From Leuctra nigra (lineage: Eukaryota; Arthropoda; Insecta; Plecoptera; Leuctridae), in contig OW203763.1 of assembly GCA_934045905.1 (NCBI GenBank), positions 48,894,121 to 48,958,120 on the forward strand: a DNA stretch of 64,000 nucleotides, in the 5' to 3' direction. Positions 1 through 11,504 of this stretch are shown one piece after another. The position numbers were made by a program, and so were the translations under genes. Positions within the stretch are counted from its first letter, which is position 1. Each line of letters opens with the position of its first letter. The notes beneath the pieces were generated by a model. It ran no database searches, had not been told where the DNA came from, and saw only the letters and a program-made list of their open reading frames with translations.

Positions 1-744
1 TTGAACGGGCTCATGTGATTAGTTCAAATTTAAAAAAAAATATCTTTTGATTGGTTGTTCCGAGCAATTTGAAATTTTGACTACGACCAACATTGTACCC
101 AATCATACAAAGTTTCAGCCAAATCCTCCCATTGGTTAAAATTTAAAAAAATCTTTCATATAATTTTTGAAATTGAAACTAGAACCGTTTGACCGATCAA
201 CTTAAAACTTTGCATGGTCATTAAGACCAATATTATCTGTATTTTTGACAATTTTCAGACTTATCTGTGTTTAAATCCAAAAGTTATTGACATTTTACGG
301 ACATTTTGCGTGTTGGCTGTCAAATTACTCAAAAATGTTGATCACGGCTACTTCGACTCTTTATAGTTCCAAGGTAGTTAGAGCAGAAACTTTCAAACGT
401 ATGAAACTGATATGACCGTTCAACAGATCGTCTAATATTGTGTAAGAATACACACTTATATCACATGAGTGGTCCCAGGTATATTTTTTTTAAATAGATC
501 CTATGATTTTTGAATATTAACAAAGAACATTCTAATCATAAAGGTTCAATCAATCAACCTAAAACTTTCCATGGTTATTGGGACTAATACTTTAGGAATA
601 ATTGGAGATTTTTATACCTACAAGTCTGACGAATTTCAAGAATTATTGGCTTTTAATGATATTTTCGATAGACATAATTTCGGTTCCAGGTGTTGTGCGT
701 GTCCGTGCTCGCTCATCAACGCGTTACACTGAGCGTTTTCCTAG
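1..744 (+). mobile_element. Helentron-like non-autonomous element H1, 5' end outside window
   Basis: The 3' terminus is intact: an internal GCTCGCTCA, the hairpin CGCTCA/TGAGCG enclosing the palindrome ACGCGT, then TTTTCCTAG followed by T. Ten sites in the window share this end. The body is non-coding and built of diverged repeats that read roughly 'cgatcaa-ttgaaa-tttgcatggtcatt-gaccaa'. The start lies before base 1. No protein is encoded. Confidence 0.7.
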
Positions 745-754
745 TAAACGCAAA

Positions 755-1075
755 TGAAACTAATAATGACCGTTCAACAGATCGATCTGATATTGTGTAC
801 ACACACTAATATCGTATGAGTGGTCCCAGGTATATTTTTTGAAAGAGATTCTGTGATTTTTGAATATTTATTGGGAACGTAGTGCAATTATAAAGGTTCA
901 ATCGATCAATTGGGACTAATATTTGAGTGATATTTGGAGATTTTTAAACAAGTCTGTGAAACATTCAAGAATTATTGGCTTTTAATGATATTTTTGATAG
1001 ACGCAGAATTTCAGTTCGAGGTGTTGCGCGTATCCGTGCTCGCTCATCAACGCGTTTCACAGAGCGTTTTCCTAG
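755..1075 (+). mobile_element. Tandem duplicate of H-element 3' region (H2)
   Basis: This stretch repeats the 3' third of H1 (from about 405 to 744) in direct orientation, with the same 'gaccgttcaacagatcg' and 'gagtggtcccaggtatatttt' segments and the same hairpin-CTAG end at 1072-1075. It has no family 5' end, so it looks like a duplicated 3' terminus rather than an independent full insertion. Confidence 0.6.
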
Positions 1076-1109
1076 TAATTTCCTTGAGAAACGAGCGCTT
1101 AGTGATTTA

Positions 1110-2111
1110 TTGAGCGAGCGTAGCGAGCGTCACCACGGTACTCTTATGGCACTTTCTCTGTGTTTTTTTTTTTTTTTTTTGTGGTCACAGCCCAGGTCAA
1201 ACCGCTCAAGCAATCGATCTGAAATTTTGTACACATACTAAAGTAATCTATGCGGTCCCTGGGATCGTTTTTAAATGGGCTCCAGTGATTGGTTCAAATT
1301 TAAAAAAAATTATCTTTCGATTGGGTTCTTCGATCAATTTGAAATTTAGCAAAAACATTGCAACCAACATTGTACCTAATCATAAAAAGTTTCAGCCAAA
1401 TCCTCCTATTGGTTCAAATTTAAAACCATTTTTCATGTGATTTTTGACATTTAAACTAGAACAGATTGACCGATCAACTTGAAACTTCGCGTGGTCATTG
1501 GTACCAAGCTTTTAGATATTTTTGCCAATTTTCAGTCTAATCTGTCGTTATTTTCAAAAGTTTTGTCATTTTAAGGTCATTTTATTCCATAATCTTGAAA
1601 AATGTATACTAAATTGTCATCCCTGCCTTCTTTAAGCTTCTGTTCCAAGGCAAGGCTTGTAGAGCAGCCAAGCTATCCACAATGTACAGTAAAATGAAAG
1701 CATTTTTGAGCTAGCGCATAAAATCGGATGCAGTACGGTGGCCAAATCCTCTAATTGGTTTAAGTTTAAATAATGTCTTCTGATTGGTCGACAATAAAAA
1801 TGTTCACATTAAGTTCAAATTTTGCATGGTGATCAAGACCAACTTAATATTAAATTTTACATATTGTAAGCCCAATCAGTCAAGTATTAATTGTAATTTT
1901 ACGAGTTTAGTATGGGATGTCACAAGAGATTTCTGGAGAAGGTATGTAGGTAAGACTTCACGACACAAAGGATCTGTTATTCATCCAGAGTATTATGGAG
2001 ATTGAAAAATTGCAGAGAAAATCGTCTTGTGCCGTGTCGTGCATCGTTACTATGGGGATGTTGCATGTTCTGTGCTCGCTCATCAACGCGTTACACTGAG
2101 CGTTTTCCTAG
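1110..2111 (+). mobile_element. Helentron-like element H3
   Basis: The element starts TTGAGCGAGCGTAGCGAGCG and ends with the hairpin and CTAG at 2108-2111. The 5' TGAGCGAGC is the reverse complement of GCTCGCTCA, which lies just before the 3' hairpin. This asymmetric terminal repeat is typical of Helentrons and their short derivatives (HINEs, such as DINE-1). A T tract at about 1159-1180 and an internal array of diverged repeats fill the body. No open frame of substance is present. Confidence 0.75.
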
Positions 2112-2129
2112 TATTATCATCCCACATAA

Positions 2130-2691
2130 TTGAGCGAGCGTAGCGAGCGTCACCACGGTACTCTTATGGCACTTGTGTGTTTTTTTTGTGGTCACAGCCC
2201 AGGTCAAACCGCTCAAGCAATCGATCTGAAATTTTGTACACATACTAACGTTATCTATGAGGTCCCTGGGATCGTTTTTGAACGGGATCACGTGATTGGT
2301 TCAAATTTAAAAAAAATATCTTTTAATTGGTTGTTCCGATCAATTTGAAATTTTGACAAGCCATTTCAACCAACATTGTACCCAATCATAAAAAGTTTCA
2401 GCCTTATCCTCCCATTGGTTCAAATTTGAAACCAAATTTTTCCTGTGATTTTTGAAATTTAAACCAGAATTGATTGACCGATCAACTTAAAACTTCGCAT
2501 GGTCAATGGTACCAACATTTAAGGTATTTTTGCCTATTTTTAGTCTGATCTGTCGTTATTTTCAAAAGTATTTGTCATTTTAGGGACAAAGTTGCAGGGA
2601 AAATCGTCTTGTGCCGTGTCGTTTATCGTGACTGGGGATGTTGCATGTTCTGTACTCGCTCATCAACGCGTTACACTGAGCGTTTTCCTAG
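2130..2691 (+). mobile_element. Helentron-like element H4
   Basis: This compact full-length copy (562 bp) begins 18 bp after H3 ends. It has the same 5' terminus, the same 'tcaccacggtactcttatgg' start of body, and ends hairpin-TTTTCCTAG|T. The flanking bases fit insertion between two Ts. Confidence 0.78.
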
Positions 2692-3168
2692 TAATTACCT
2701 TAAAGGATTTTTGTTTGTGGCCAACTGTCAAATAGACTGGATTACATCATGTAAAATATTGAAATTCGTTAAGCATATTATAATCACATTACTAATAAGC
2801 ATATCAGTTCAGTCAATCGGAGACCTATATTCGAGTTCTCAGAGTCCTGTCTCAGAGCTGCATAAAACGGCCTAACCCACCACTAAATTGTAACGTAAGT
2901 TTTTTTTATGTGAATCGATTCATAAAAATGCCCTCTGTAACATAACGTCAAAAGTAGTTTTCCGAAATAGTTTTAGGGTTGGTGGGCGAAATTGCCAAAT
3001 TGATCAAAAAGTGAACAATGTAATTTCCAAATTATGAAATTATATCAACCTAGTCGAGTAGCACATCAACTGAAAGCTTATACTGAGTACAATTAATTAA
3101 GCGAGCGTAGCGAGCGTCTAAACTTGAAGCTTATGGCTCGAATATTTTTTTTGTGTGCATCTGGCGTC

Positions 3169-3450
3169 TCCTTTTTTTGTCTGGGGCTTAACGTCGCACT
3201 GTTCTGCAGCGAGGCTAATGGCGACGGATGAATGATTATGAGGATGATTGGGAGATGATGGTGAAGAGTAGGTTAGGATGGAAGGTGGGAAGGAGGCGGT
3301 CGTGGCCTATTAGTAGGGTACCTTTCCAGCATTAGCCTGTCGCCTGATGGAATACCACAAAAAACCCCAGTCAGGAAGGACGGCCGCCGGAATCGAACCC
3401 GGGCCTCCGGAATACAAGTTCAGAGCGTTAACCACTCACCCAACCTGCCA
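3169..3450 (-). mobile_element. tRNA-derived SINE, minus strand
   Basis: Read on the minus strand, the head is tRNA-like: an A-box-like region with GAGTGGTTAACGCTC, then the B-box GGGTTCGATTCC at about 3387-3398. A unique body of about 190 bp follows and ends in a short A-run (plus-strand T-run near 3171-3178). It sits exactly within the H5 sequence 'ggcgtctcc...tgccaaacgaag', which is continuous in H9. That fixes it as an insertion. The leucine/serine-like head is a guess. Two decayed relatives lie near 59.4 and 61.7 kb. Confidence 0.7.
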
Positions 3451-3995
3451 AACCTGCCAAACGAAGTAACGGATCAGGCAAATTTTTTCACAAAACTTAT
3501 ATTACTATGGTTATGGTCAAAATTATTTTCAGCAAGTTCGGTCCATTGGTTTCATCGGAAACTTGATGTGTAGTTATAGGTAGCAATTGGCAATAGGAAT
3601 AAAAGAAACTCTGTGTGTCAATATAACTGCAATCGTTTGACCGATCATCACCAAATTTTGCATATTCATTGGGACCAGCATTATAAGTGTTTTTTGACAA
3701 ATCTGTGAAAATCTGTAATGAACTTCAAGAGTAATAGACATTTTACTGGCATTTGTATGCTTAATTTAAAATGGCCTGTAGCCACACTACCGGTTGACCT
3801 ATCAAATGGTCTTATATCAATCTGATCCAACTCATATTTTGCATGGTTGTTAAGATCAACAATATCTCTTATTTTACAAATTTTCAGCCCAATCAGTGAA
3901 GAACATGCACTGTTTTAACAACTGTCAGATATGAAGTATCGAAATGATTATTTTCCACTGCACAATTGAATCTGATTTGCTTTATGTAAAGTTTT

Positions 3996-4383
3996 CCCCA
4001 TAAAAAACACTCCGTGTAAAAATACCAGCCAAGTCTCTTCAACTAAAAAAAACAATATGAAATCTAAAAATTCTGCACTGAAAAGTAAAGATATCAAAAA
4101 ATGAGCCAAGTCAAAACTTTATTTGAAAATTAAAAAATACTTGGCGCATCGTGTACTATATAAATAGTTTAGAAGTATAGTCCATATATAAAATATACAT
4201 TTAATACACCTATAATGCCCTAAAAATCGATGCGCCAAGTATTTTTTGATTTTCAAATAAAGTTTTGACTTGGCTTATTTTTTTGATATCTCTACTTTTC
4301 AGTGCAGAATTTTTAGATTTCATATTGTGTTTTTAGTTGAAGAGACTTGGCTGGTATTTTTACACAAAGTGTTTTTTATGGGG
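3996..4383. repeat. Foldback X1 at the end of Y1
   Basis: A long near-perfect inverted repeat with arms of about 170 bp, starting CCCCATAAAAAACACTCCG and ending with its reverse complement. The words GCCAAGT and ACTTGGCGCATCG recur in each arm. Copies lie at 50816-51213 and 56396-56745, with a partial copy at 43011. Confidence 0.85.
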
Positions 4384-5849
4384 ATATCACTCCTTTTTTT
4401 ATTTTATTCTTAAAATCTGTGACACAAATCGAACGAACAATTTCTAAATCATGTAAAAAAAATCGCCATTCAATTTGGTTACTAGTAATGAAAATCTGCT
4501 ATATATTTGCTTAATTGGTCTTTCATGAAGAATAGCAAAGGTTTCATTCCAATCGGTCAACCCAGTTCCACTTCGGTTTTCACCGGAAAAAAAAACACTT
4601 CGGTTATCAACATGGCTGCTGAACTTACTGCACTGCCACATAGAATTTTTATCTTCAATTAATGTGTATCATTTTAAGCTTTCTGAATATGTATACATTG
4701 TATGGAATGGGGATTATAATCATTTTTAAATTTGAATGACGTCATTTCCAGGCTCAAAATATTAAAAATCTAGTTTGACTGTTCCTATTCAATAGATATG
4801 GCCTTCCGAATCGTTTAGCGCTAGATTCGTACCGATCAGTCTACCAGTTTTCGAGATACGACGATACTTCAGGTTTCAAAATGGCGGCTGAAATCTCTCA
4901 CCCCTTGAATTTTAATTTAAACATGATTACATTTTAAGCTGTCTCAAATAGTATTTATTGATCAAAATGTAAATTTGTGAGATTTTTAAAATGTGTGACG
5001 TCATTTTTGGTTTCGGTATGGGAAACTGCAAATATTATTGATGATAATACATAAAGTTGACCGTCTTAATTGTTTGGCGCTGGTTTCGTTCAAATCTAAT
5101 TAGCCATTATTAAGATATGATGTCACTTCCGGTTTCAAAATGGCGGCTTCCGGTTGGTTTTATAACAAGTCACATGAGACGTCAAAAGTACGTACGTTAC
5201 ATTAATATCAAAATAATCGGATCAACCTTTGTCGCCGAAATGCCAATCGATGTATTTCAAATTTCATTACGTCATTTCCGGCTTCGTTAACATAATGTTT
5301 AGTCTTTTGCTAATGAAAATCCATATACTTGACCGTCCGAATCGCTTAACGCTATTTTTTCTCCAATCGGTTTAGCCGTTGTTGAGATATGACGTCACTT
5401 CCGGTTTCAAAATGGCGGCACAAAAAATTCATGGGGTGAAGATTAAATCAGACGCCAAAAGTGCACAAGTGGTAAAAATGTGAGATCAATCGGTTCAGCC
5501 GTTTAGGCTGTGGCCTGTTTACCGGATTTTAGCTCCAGCCTACTACTACTACTACTACTACTACTGAGATTATTACTGATTATGAAAACCGCCCTAAAAC
5601 ACGATTTTCACGGCCTTCTAGCTCGCAAAGGGCGTAACCTATTGTTCCGAAATTTGGTATATGTTGTAGGGTGGGCCATAGCTCGAAATTAAGATATTTC
5701 GCAACAATGTGAGATTTCCCAATTTTAAGATTAGTAGACCGAAAATGCCACTTTGATGCTTACAGTAAAAGTGGGTTGCTCCAGCCTTTTTAAATGAGAG
5801 TGTGCGCGCGCCGTACGACTTGGCTGGCGTGGAGCGACCGCTCCACTAG
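3996..5849 (+). mobile_element. Family Y element, copy 1 (full length)
   Basis: One terminus is a 388-bp foldback (X1). The other is the near-perfect palindrome gtggagcgaccgctccac at 5829-5846, followed by TAG. The borders are supported because H5 sequence resumes on both sides. Between them are four diverged modules of about 265 bp (near 4600, 4870, 5130 and 5400). Each contains an inverted 'GCCGCCATTTTGAAACCGG' type block, most also with a TGACGTCA-like site. A (CTA)n tract is at 5541-5566. There is no coding capacity. The hairpin-CTAG end recalls Helitrons, but no clear target rule was found. Confidence 0.6.
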
Positions 5850-6015
5850 ATAGATTGCTATTCTTAAGTTTCAATAGAAAACTGATACTTTTATGTTTGG
5901 TTGAGTGGATCGCTACATGTTTCTGTGCGTTTGGTACGGAATTCCTGTTGGACATATTTGACACACATATTAAATCGCATGCAGTACGAAGGCTCGCTTA
6001 TCGACATGCTATAAT

Positions 6016-6222
6016 GAGCCATATATAATATACATATATAATATACATAACACATATACACATGTATATAGCAGATATATAATGTGCTATATATTTACCT
6101 AGAAAAAATAATAACATCATTAAAAGTTGAAATGTTGAAAGGTCAAGAGAGCCAGATAGGTAAAAAAAAGAGGTCAATCTCCACAATTTGAAGCTTTTCT
6201 AAACAAATGACATTTTTATGTA
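6016..6222. other. A+T-rich low-complexity segment, no gene seen
   Basis: Alternating AT/TATA words (about 6010-6100) and unique A+T-rich sequence. There is no coding or structural signal beyond low complexity. Confidence 0.5.
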
Positions 6223-6433
6223 CACTCCCCCAAATAATAAACGGTACTTGGTACAAAACGTATGAGCTGCTGGGCCGGTTCCTTGACAATCAATCCTTGT
6301 TATTATCAATGAAATCAGAGCTCACCTAAAATAGTTAGATAATACGTTAGCACTGACTTCATGGGATGATGTCATCAAACCTTAATCAGTCAATTCATTT
6401 TCTTTCGAGTACCGTTTATTATTTGGGGGAGTG
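6223..6433. mobile_element. mariner-type MITE, copy 1
   Basis: Terminal inverted repeats CACTCCCCCAAATAATAAAC (at least 26 bp) are flanked by TA on both sides (6221-6222 and 6434-6435), as in Tc1/mariner insertions. The element is 211 bp and non-coding. Its centre, 'gagctctgatttcattgata' on the minus strand, matches the MITE at 33460-33667 in opposite orientation. Confidence 0.8.
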
Positions 6434-6830
6434 TACTTAAAAGATATAATAACAAGAAGTTGTGAATTAATATAAAAATCATTGTGACATTTGGTGAAGA
6501 ACAATAGAGAAAATTGAAAATAAAAATAGTTTTTCATTTTTCATTTTTACTCATTTGAAAAATGATTTTGAATTAAAAAATTCATTAAGCTGATATTTTT
6601 TACTTTTATCATAAAATCCTAATAAATTAATGAATGATGTATAAGAGCCCGGTACTGGTTATAGTTCAGGAGAATGTAAGAATATGTATGTATGTGTAGA
6701 ATGGAGAATTTGTAATTTGTTGTTATTATGTTTAGGGAAAAGCACATTCTTCAGTAAACACCAACAAAATATGTAGTAGTTTTACACGCGCGAAAAGAAA
6801 CAGAGATAACCCACTGTTATACTTTATACT

Positions 6831-6884
6831 ATTTTACTTTAAAACGATAGCACTGGTGCCCAGTGCCGTTCTTTTAAAGTAAAA
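6831..6884. repeat. Short imperfect palindrome
   Basis: Arms of about 26 bp (attttactttaaaacg... and its complement) enclose CACTGGtgcCCAGTG. It could form a hairpin. No duplicated target site or second copy was seen. Confidence 0.5.
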
Positions 6885-7051
6885 TACTTTGCTATTTGCA
6901 ATTACTTAAAATGTAACATATTTATTTTTGAATTCATTCACATATTACCAACATGTTGTGAAAGTTTTGTAACATTCCCATCATATTTGACTCGCATGAG
7001 ATTTTTCTACAAAACTGCTAATTTGTGTGTCGGACACCAATATTCTCAAGC
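6885..7051. other. Unique A+T-rich segment between hairpin and MITE
   Basis: No gene or repeat recognised. Confidence 0.4.
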
Positions 7052-7386
7052 GCGTTTACAACAAAATTAAAGTTCGAAAATTAAGAAAATTAACGCAATT
7101 TCAATTGTCAAGCCCATGTAAACTTATGGATTCGTTCAGAACAAAATTTTGTAAATTAACGTACGCCAATTTCACCTCAAAGTAGACCTACTTTCAACTT
7201 TCAAGTCGATCGTTAAGTGGCGCATGCGCACGGACACTTCTCTCACATCTAACTCACAGCTGATCGCGCTGGCCGGCGCCATCTTGTTTTACGTGTGTGT
7301 TATGTTTCCTAAAGTGGTTGTGAACGAAAGTGGAATTGCGTTAATTTTGCAACGTTAATTTTCGAATGTTAAGTTGTTGTAAACGC
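7052..7386. mobile_element. MITE with about 50-bp inverted termini
   Basis: The left end GCGTTTACAACAAAATTAAA pairs with the right end, whose reverse complement reads GCGTTTACAACAACTTAACA. Similarity continues about 50 bp inward. The centre is GC-richer and carries GCGCATGCGCA and a perfect YY1-type CAAGATGGCG on the minus strand (near 7279-7288). No target duplication was identified, so the superfamily is unknown. Confidence 0.65.
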
Positions 7387-9126
7387 GGCTCATGATTATT
7401 CTGAAATATCTCAGACCGCCATGAACATTAAGTTTTAATCTGACTCAAACTTTCACACAATGATGATAAAATGTGACTCCTGGATGTAAATACTAACATC
7501 TGTGATTAATTCTGACATCTGTTAATAAATAGATAAGCAAATAATAGCGTCTAATGCAGGACTAACCACTACTGGTCACATTGAGTATAAGTATATCGAT
7601 GGCCTCGACATTACCCACTCAAGCGCTCTTGCCCTATGAATGTATGGTTCTCCATGCATTCTTACACCCGTTGGCTGATCTCAACAATTTTTTCATGAAC
7701 ATTTTACGTGAAATAGAGCACAGTACTTACCATATCCCCAAACCGCTACTTATTGAAAAATCCACACCAATTTATAATTGAAAAATAATTGAAAATAATT
7801 GAAAAATAATTGAAAAATAATTGAAAAATAATTGAAACAACAAAATAGACAATCGGCCACACTAGCCTACACCTTTTGACCGACCTCGATAAAATTTTGC
7901 ACTGTTGTACTTCAGGAATCTGCCCACATTTTAGGCTTCTCACCCAAACCACCCCTAATTGAAAAAAACAAAATATTCACGTCCGGCCATAAAAGTGGAC
8001 TCATTTCGGATTGAATAATGATTTATAATAAATATGATTAATTATTACTGCCGGGTTAATTATAAGTTAATTAGTATGCATGTTTTCAACTTTTAGCAGC
8101 GATGAAGTAAGTAGCTCGCTTTTCTCCAGACATTTTCTTTTCTCTCAATTGCCTTCGTAGGATATTTTTTTTTAATTTTATTCAGTATTAAACATCATAT
8201 AATATTTTATTCGATAGTTTAATCTTTTAATTATTTTATCATATTTAGATAAATGAATTTTGATAATTTGTTGATGCGAATCGGTATATTTGTGGGACTT
8301 AAAACATATCCGTTCGTCTTTAATTCACCTGAACTACATATTGTACTCATAGGAAGTCCGTGAAATCACAGTAAGTAATTGTTTCGATTTTATTTCAGTA
8401 CACAATGCGGTCATCGACATTCGAACCACCAAGTTCCAAGCCCAATGATATTTTACTTCCGCATAAAATGAGCACCTGATCAAGAAATAACACATGATGG
8501 AATGTTTAAATATGAGTTGAATCAAATAAAACACGAAATCGGGTTGATTTTATTTGCAAAACATTGATTTTGTATTAAAAGGCAATGTATTCCTATCCTG
8601 CACATGCTTGGAGTGAGGAAATATGGTTTATAACCATATTACAAAGCCAACTATAATCCCTATCTATCCGAGGAGCTGGTATTATGCGGCTGTCACCACA
8701 ATATGTTCCATGGACTTAGAATGTAAAAGTTATTTGACATATTCAGAAAATCATTCAACTACAATCGTCCGAAGACTGGACACGAAGAAAATACTTTCTG
8801 TCAAACTCGAAATGTCTAACAAAGATTTTATGATTTAACTGTTGACATTTAAATGAAATTCAATAAGTTACCGCCAATAAGAACACTAAGTTGAAAATAA
8901 AAGTCAATGTTGATGATGTTATATAACTTATAAGGTATACGTATAATATTGAAGTTGGTTGATCTACTGCCACTAAGTTAAATAGTGAATGGTCATGAAT
9001 GTAATTCCATGTTTCCTGATTCGATGAGGTATGCAGTTATTTGCTATAAAACTGAGATATTTTCTTAAGTTTAACAACGCACTACAAATGATTCATGCAA
9101 TTTAAGAACGACGTAAGTCATTTCCC
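7387..9126. other. Unique A+T-rich sequence with an 11-bp minisatellite
   Basis: About 7772-7838 holds some six units of 'aattgaaaaat'. The rest shows no convincing coding frame. A 71-codon frame at 8623-8838 has no recognisable similarity or splice context and is not called as a gene. Confidence 0.5.
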
Positions 9127-9310
9127 ACAAAAACAAAAACTAGTATAAAGACTGCCAAGCACATCCACACCTAAAAGGATTGAGATCTAAAAGGAGGGCC
9201 AAGCAATTTTTTTAAAACCTTTTCTCACTTAAAATCCGATAAATATCATTTCGCCCATATACTACCGCCAAACACTACTAAAACTTACTTTGTGTCTGAA
9301 TTCGGCATCT
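9127..9310 (+). repeat. Family U foldback fragment (U1)
   Basis: Only one arm is present, with 'actgccaagcac', 'gagggccaagcaa' and 'taccgccaaacac' in the order seen in full copy U3 (46671-47425). The opposing arm and centre are missing. Confidence 0.6.
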
Positions 9311-9605
9311 ACTTATGCGTAATCATTTTTATTTAAAATTTAGCAAAGATTCAGATCACCACCAACTCGATGCCCCCCCTCCCCCTCCACCTCCCGTCCC
9401 GTAGCACTGGCAGATAGCCTAATATTATTTTTAAAATATTTAGTTTATAAAGCCGCAAACATTTTAAGTCCCTGTCCATTATGATATGAAGCACACACAA
9501 AACGCATACACTCTATTAACCAATTGCCATACTTTTTACAGATTTTCTTGCCTATTTTATTAAAACCACAAATAAAATAACTTCCTTCCCTGACTTTAAA
9601 ATTTG

Positions 9606-10771
9606 CCACTCCTTATATCACTCCTTATATAAGGAGTCTCCGTATCACCTCCTATTCCACTGAATGCAATATCCTCTCTATAACACTCACATAAGTTACT
9701 TGGCAACGTAGCAATTTGAACACGAATTATATTATCGGCGATCAAGGATAAAATTTCGACGCTCGGGGACGAATAAAGGTATTGGCGTTCGGGGATTCGG
9801 CGCACGGGGAAGCCACCCAAATTTTGGTTACTTCCGTTGTTCAAGGTCACGTAATAAAATACCGCATCAACTTTTACCATCTTTTACGAACTATAAGGAT
9901 TTTAAAAAGTGTCCAATGCCATTGGCTTTGAACCCCCCCCCCCCCCCCCCAACCCATATCAAACAGTCTATAAGCGGTCAACAAAAATATCAAATGATCC
10001 CTTATGGAGTTTATAAATTGTTTATTAGTTTATAAAGGCAATCAGCAGAGGACGGTAATAATTGAGGAACAGAAAGCCAGTTCACTTTGTGCTAAGACAA
10101 GTTCATTTATACTGTTGAATAATCGATGTGTATGAGACATGTCTGTCTAGCGACATGTTCCAGCGACAAAGCTATCTATATTTCATTACCACTTCGTTTA
10201 TTTCCGTTCCTCAACCACCTAAACTCAACGAACACATTATTTTCACAAGTTTGTTTTCACTTTCAGGGACGGATTTCGACTATTGATTATCATAATCAAT
10301 AACATAATTACACACATTAAATACGTCCTAATTATTATTGTTTGTTAAATAAATAGAGCTCTTGGTATTAGATATTGTATAAGCCTACAAATGGTGGCTT
10401 TCCCGTGCGCCGAATCCCCGAGCGCCGAAACCATTTTTATTCCCATTGCGCCAAAGGATTGTCCCCGAACGCCGACATTTATACCAGCTCAAAATACCAT
10501 GTTGCCAGACTTTCTCGAGAAGCGATTCCCCGAGCGCCGAAAACTTTTTTATTCCCATTGCGCCGAAGTTCTGTCCCCGAGCGCCGAAGCATCCTGCACG
10601 GCCGATTAAACCTTTTTTCGTCCCCGAGCGTCGAAATTTTATCCCCGAGCGGCGAAATAATTCTTGTTCAAATTGCTACGTTGCCAAGTAACTTTGGGAA
10701 TGTTATAGAGAGGGTTGCATTCAGGGGAAGAGATGATATGGAGACTCCTTATAACGTGATGTAAGGAGTGG
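9606..10771. mobile_element. Family W element with inverted termini and GCGCTCGGGG arrays
   Basis: The left end CCACTCCTTATATCACTCCT and the right end, whose complement is CCACTCCTTACATCACGTTA, form inverted termini. Inside each arm are repeated copies of TTCGGCGCTCGGGGA, inverted relative to each other. The right arm (10385-10660) has about eight and the left arm (9735-9810) has three or four. A C-tract lies at 9932-9950. Open frames across the array arise from the repeat and are not genes. No target duplication is evident. A second array is at 32393-32645. Confidence 0.6.
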
Positions 10772-11099
10772 TATTGAAACTACCTCATTTTTAGTGAGTA
10801 GGTACTTGTTTATTGAGTATCAGAATATGTGATTGAGTATCAGATAGATGACTGATTGAGTATCAGTAGATATCTGAAATTGGATATCAAAATATACATG
10901 TTTTTAAACTTTCTTTGAATCATAACTCTTTACATTTCGGCATGTTTTAATAGTATTACATTTATTATGTGGACAGTTTCGATGTATCTATTGAAATAAT
11001 GTATTTTTTTAAATTAAATAATTTAATAAAGATCAAAACTCAAAAGCATGACGAAATGTCCAAAAAAATATTGCCTAATTGTGTAGATGTCAAAATATT
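10772..11099. other. A+T-rich flank of Gypsy-2, with 'gattgagtatcag' repeats
   Basis: Three close copies of 'gattgagtatcag' lie at about 10813-10870. Otherwise the sequence is unique and without a gene. Confidence 0.4.
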
Positions 11100-11126
11100 T
11101 GTGGTGAGCCGAAATCTATGAGCTCT

Positions 11127-11456
11127 TGCAACGGAGCGATTTCCTACTATAGGATGATGTGAGGGCACACTACAACATGATGACACTTTATACTTGATCC
11201 ACACTAACTATTTATTTCCTATTGACGATACAGATCTCACGCTAAACACTTCAGACACAACCTGCCATGGGCAATCCATCCAGGACTGCCCGTCGTGACC
11301 TAATGCCAGCTAATCATGCCGCGCGGGCCAGCTTCCTCCCTTATATACTGTCAGCTGGACCCACGCTAACTTAAACCCCGCACCCCCTGCCCTTGATGAC
11401 CAACCCAGGTCCTCACACGAGGGCAGAGGATGCAAGAGCAACGCTATGCCGTTGCA
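11127..11456 (-). repeat. Gypsy-1 LTR (3' LTR in element orientation)
   Basis: 330 bp, TG...CA, with the same TATATAAGGGAGG promoter-like segment as the other LTR when read on the minus strand. It abuts the polypurine tract at about 11459-11474. Confidence 0.88.
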
Positions 11457-11504
11457 TTACTCCCCCCAAAAAATAATGTGAAACTAATATTAATTATCAT
11501 AGCT

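Larger units (their letters stand above)
3098..6015 (+). mobile_element. Helentron-like element H5, split by a SINE and by Y1
   Basis: The 5' terminus TTAAGCGAGCGTAGCGAGCG is intact. Alignment with copy H9 (57130-58483) shows three H segments: 3098-3168, 3451-3995 and 5850 to about 6015. They are separated by a SINE and by a 1.85-kb Y element. The 3' end is decayed but still recognisable ('aaggctcgcttatcgacatg' in place of the usual hairpin). The exact right boundary is uncertain. Confidence 0.6.

Noticed and set aside
10375..10764. 129-codon frame with Arg/Pro-rich repeats (NERR-type words)
   Set aside because: It is the translation of the family W GCGCTCGGGG array. Overlapping frames in all phases are open for the same reason.
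11096..11099. Perfect target duplication for Gypsy-2
   Set aside because: tatt before and tatc after differ at one of four bases, so it is only suggestive.
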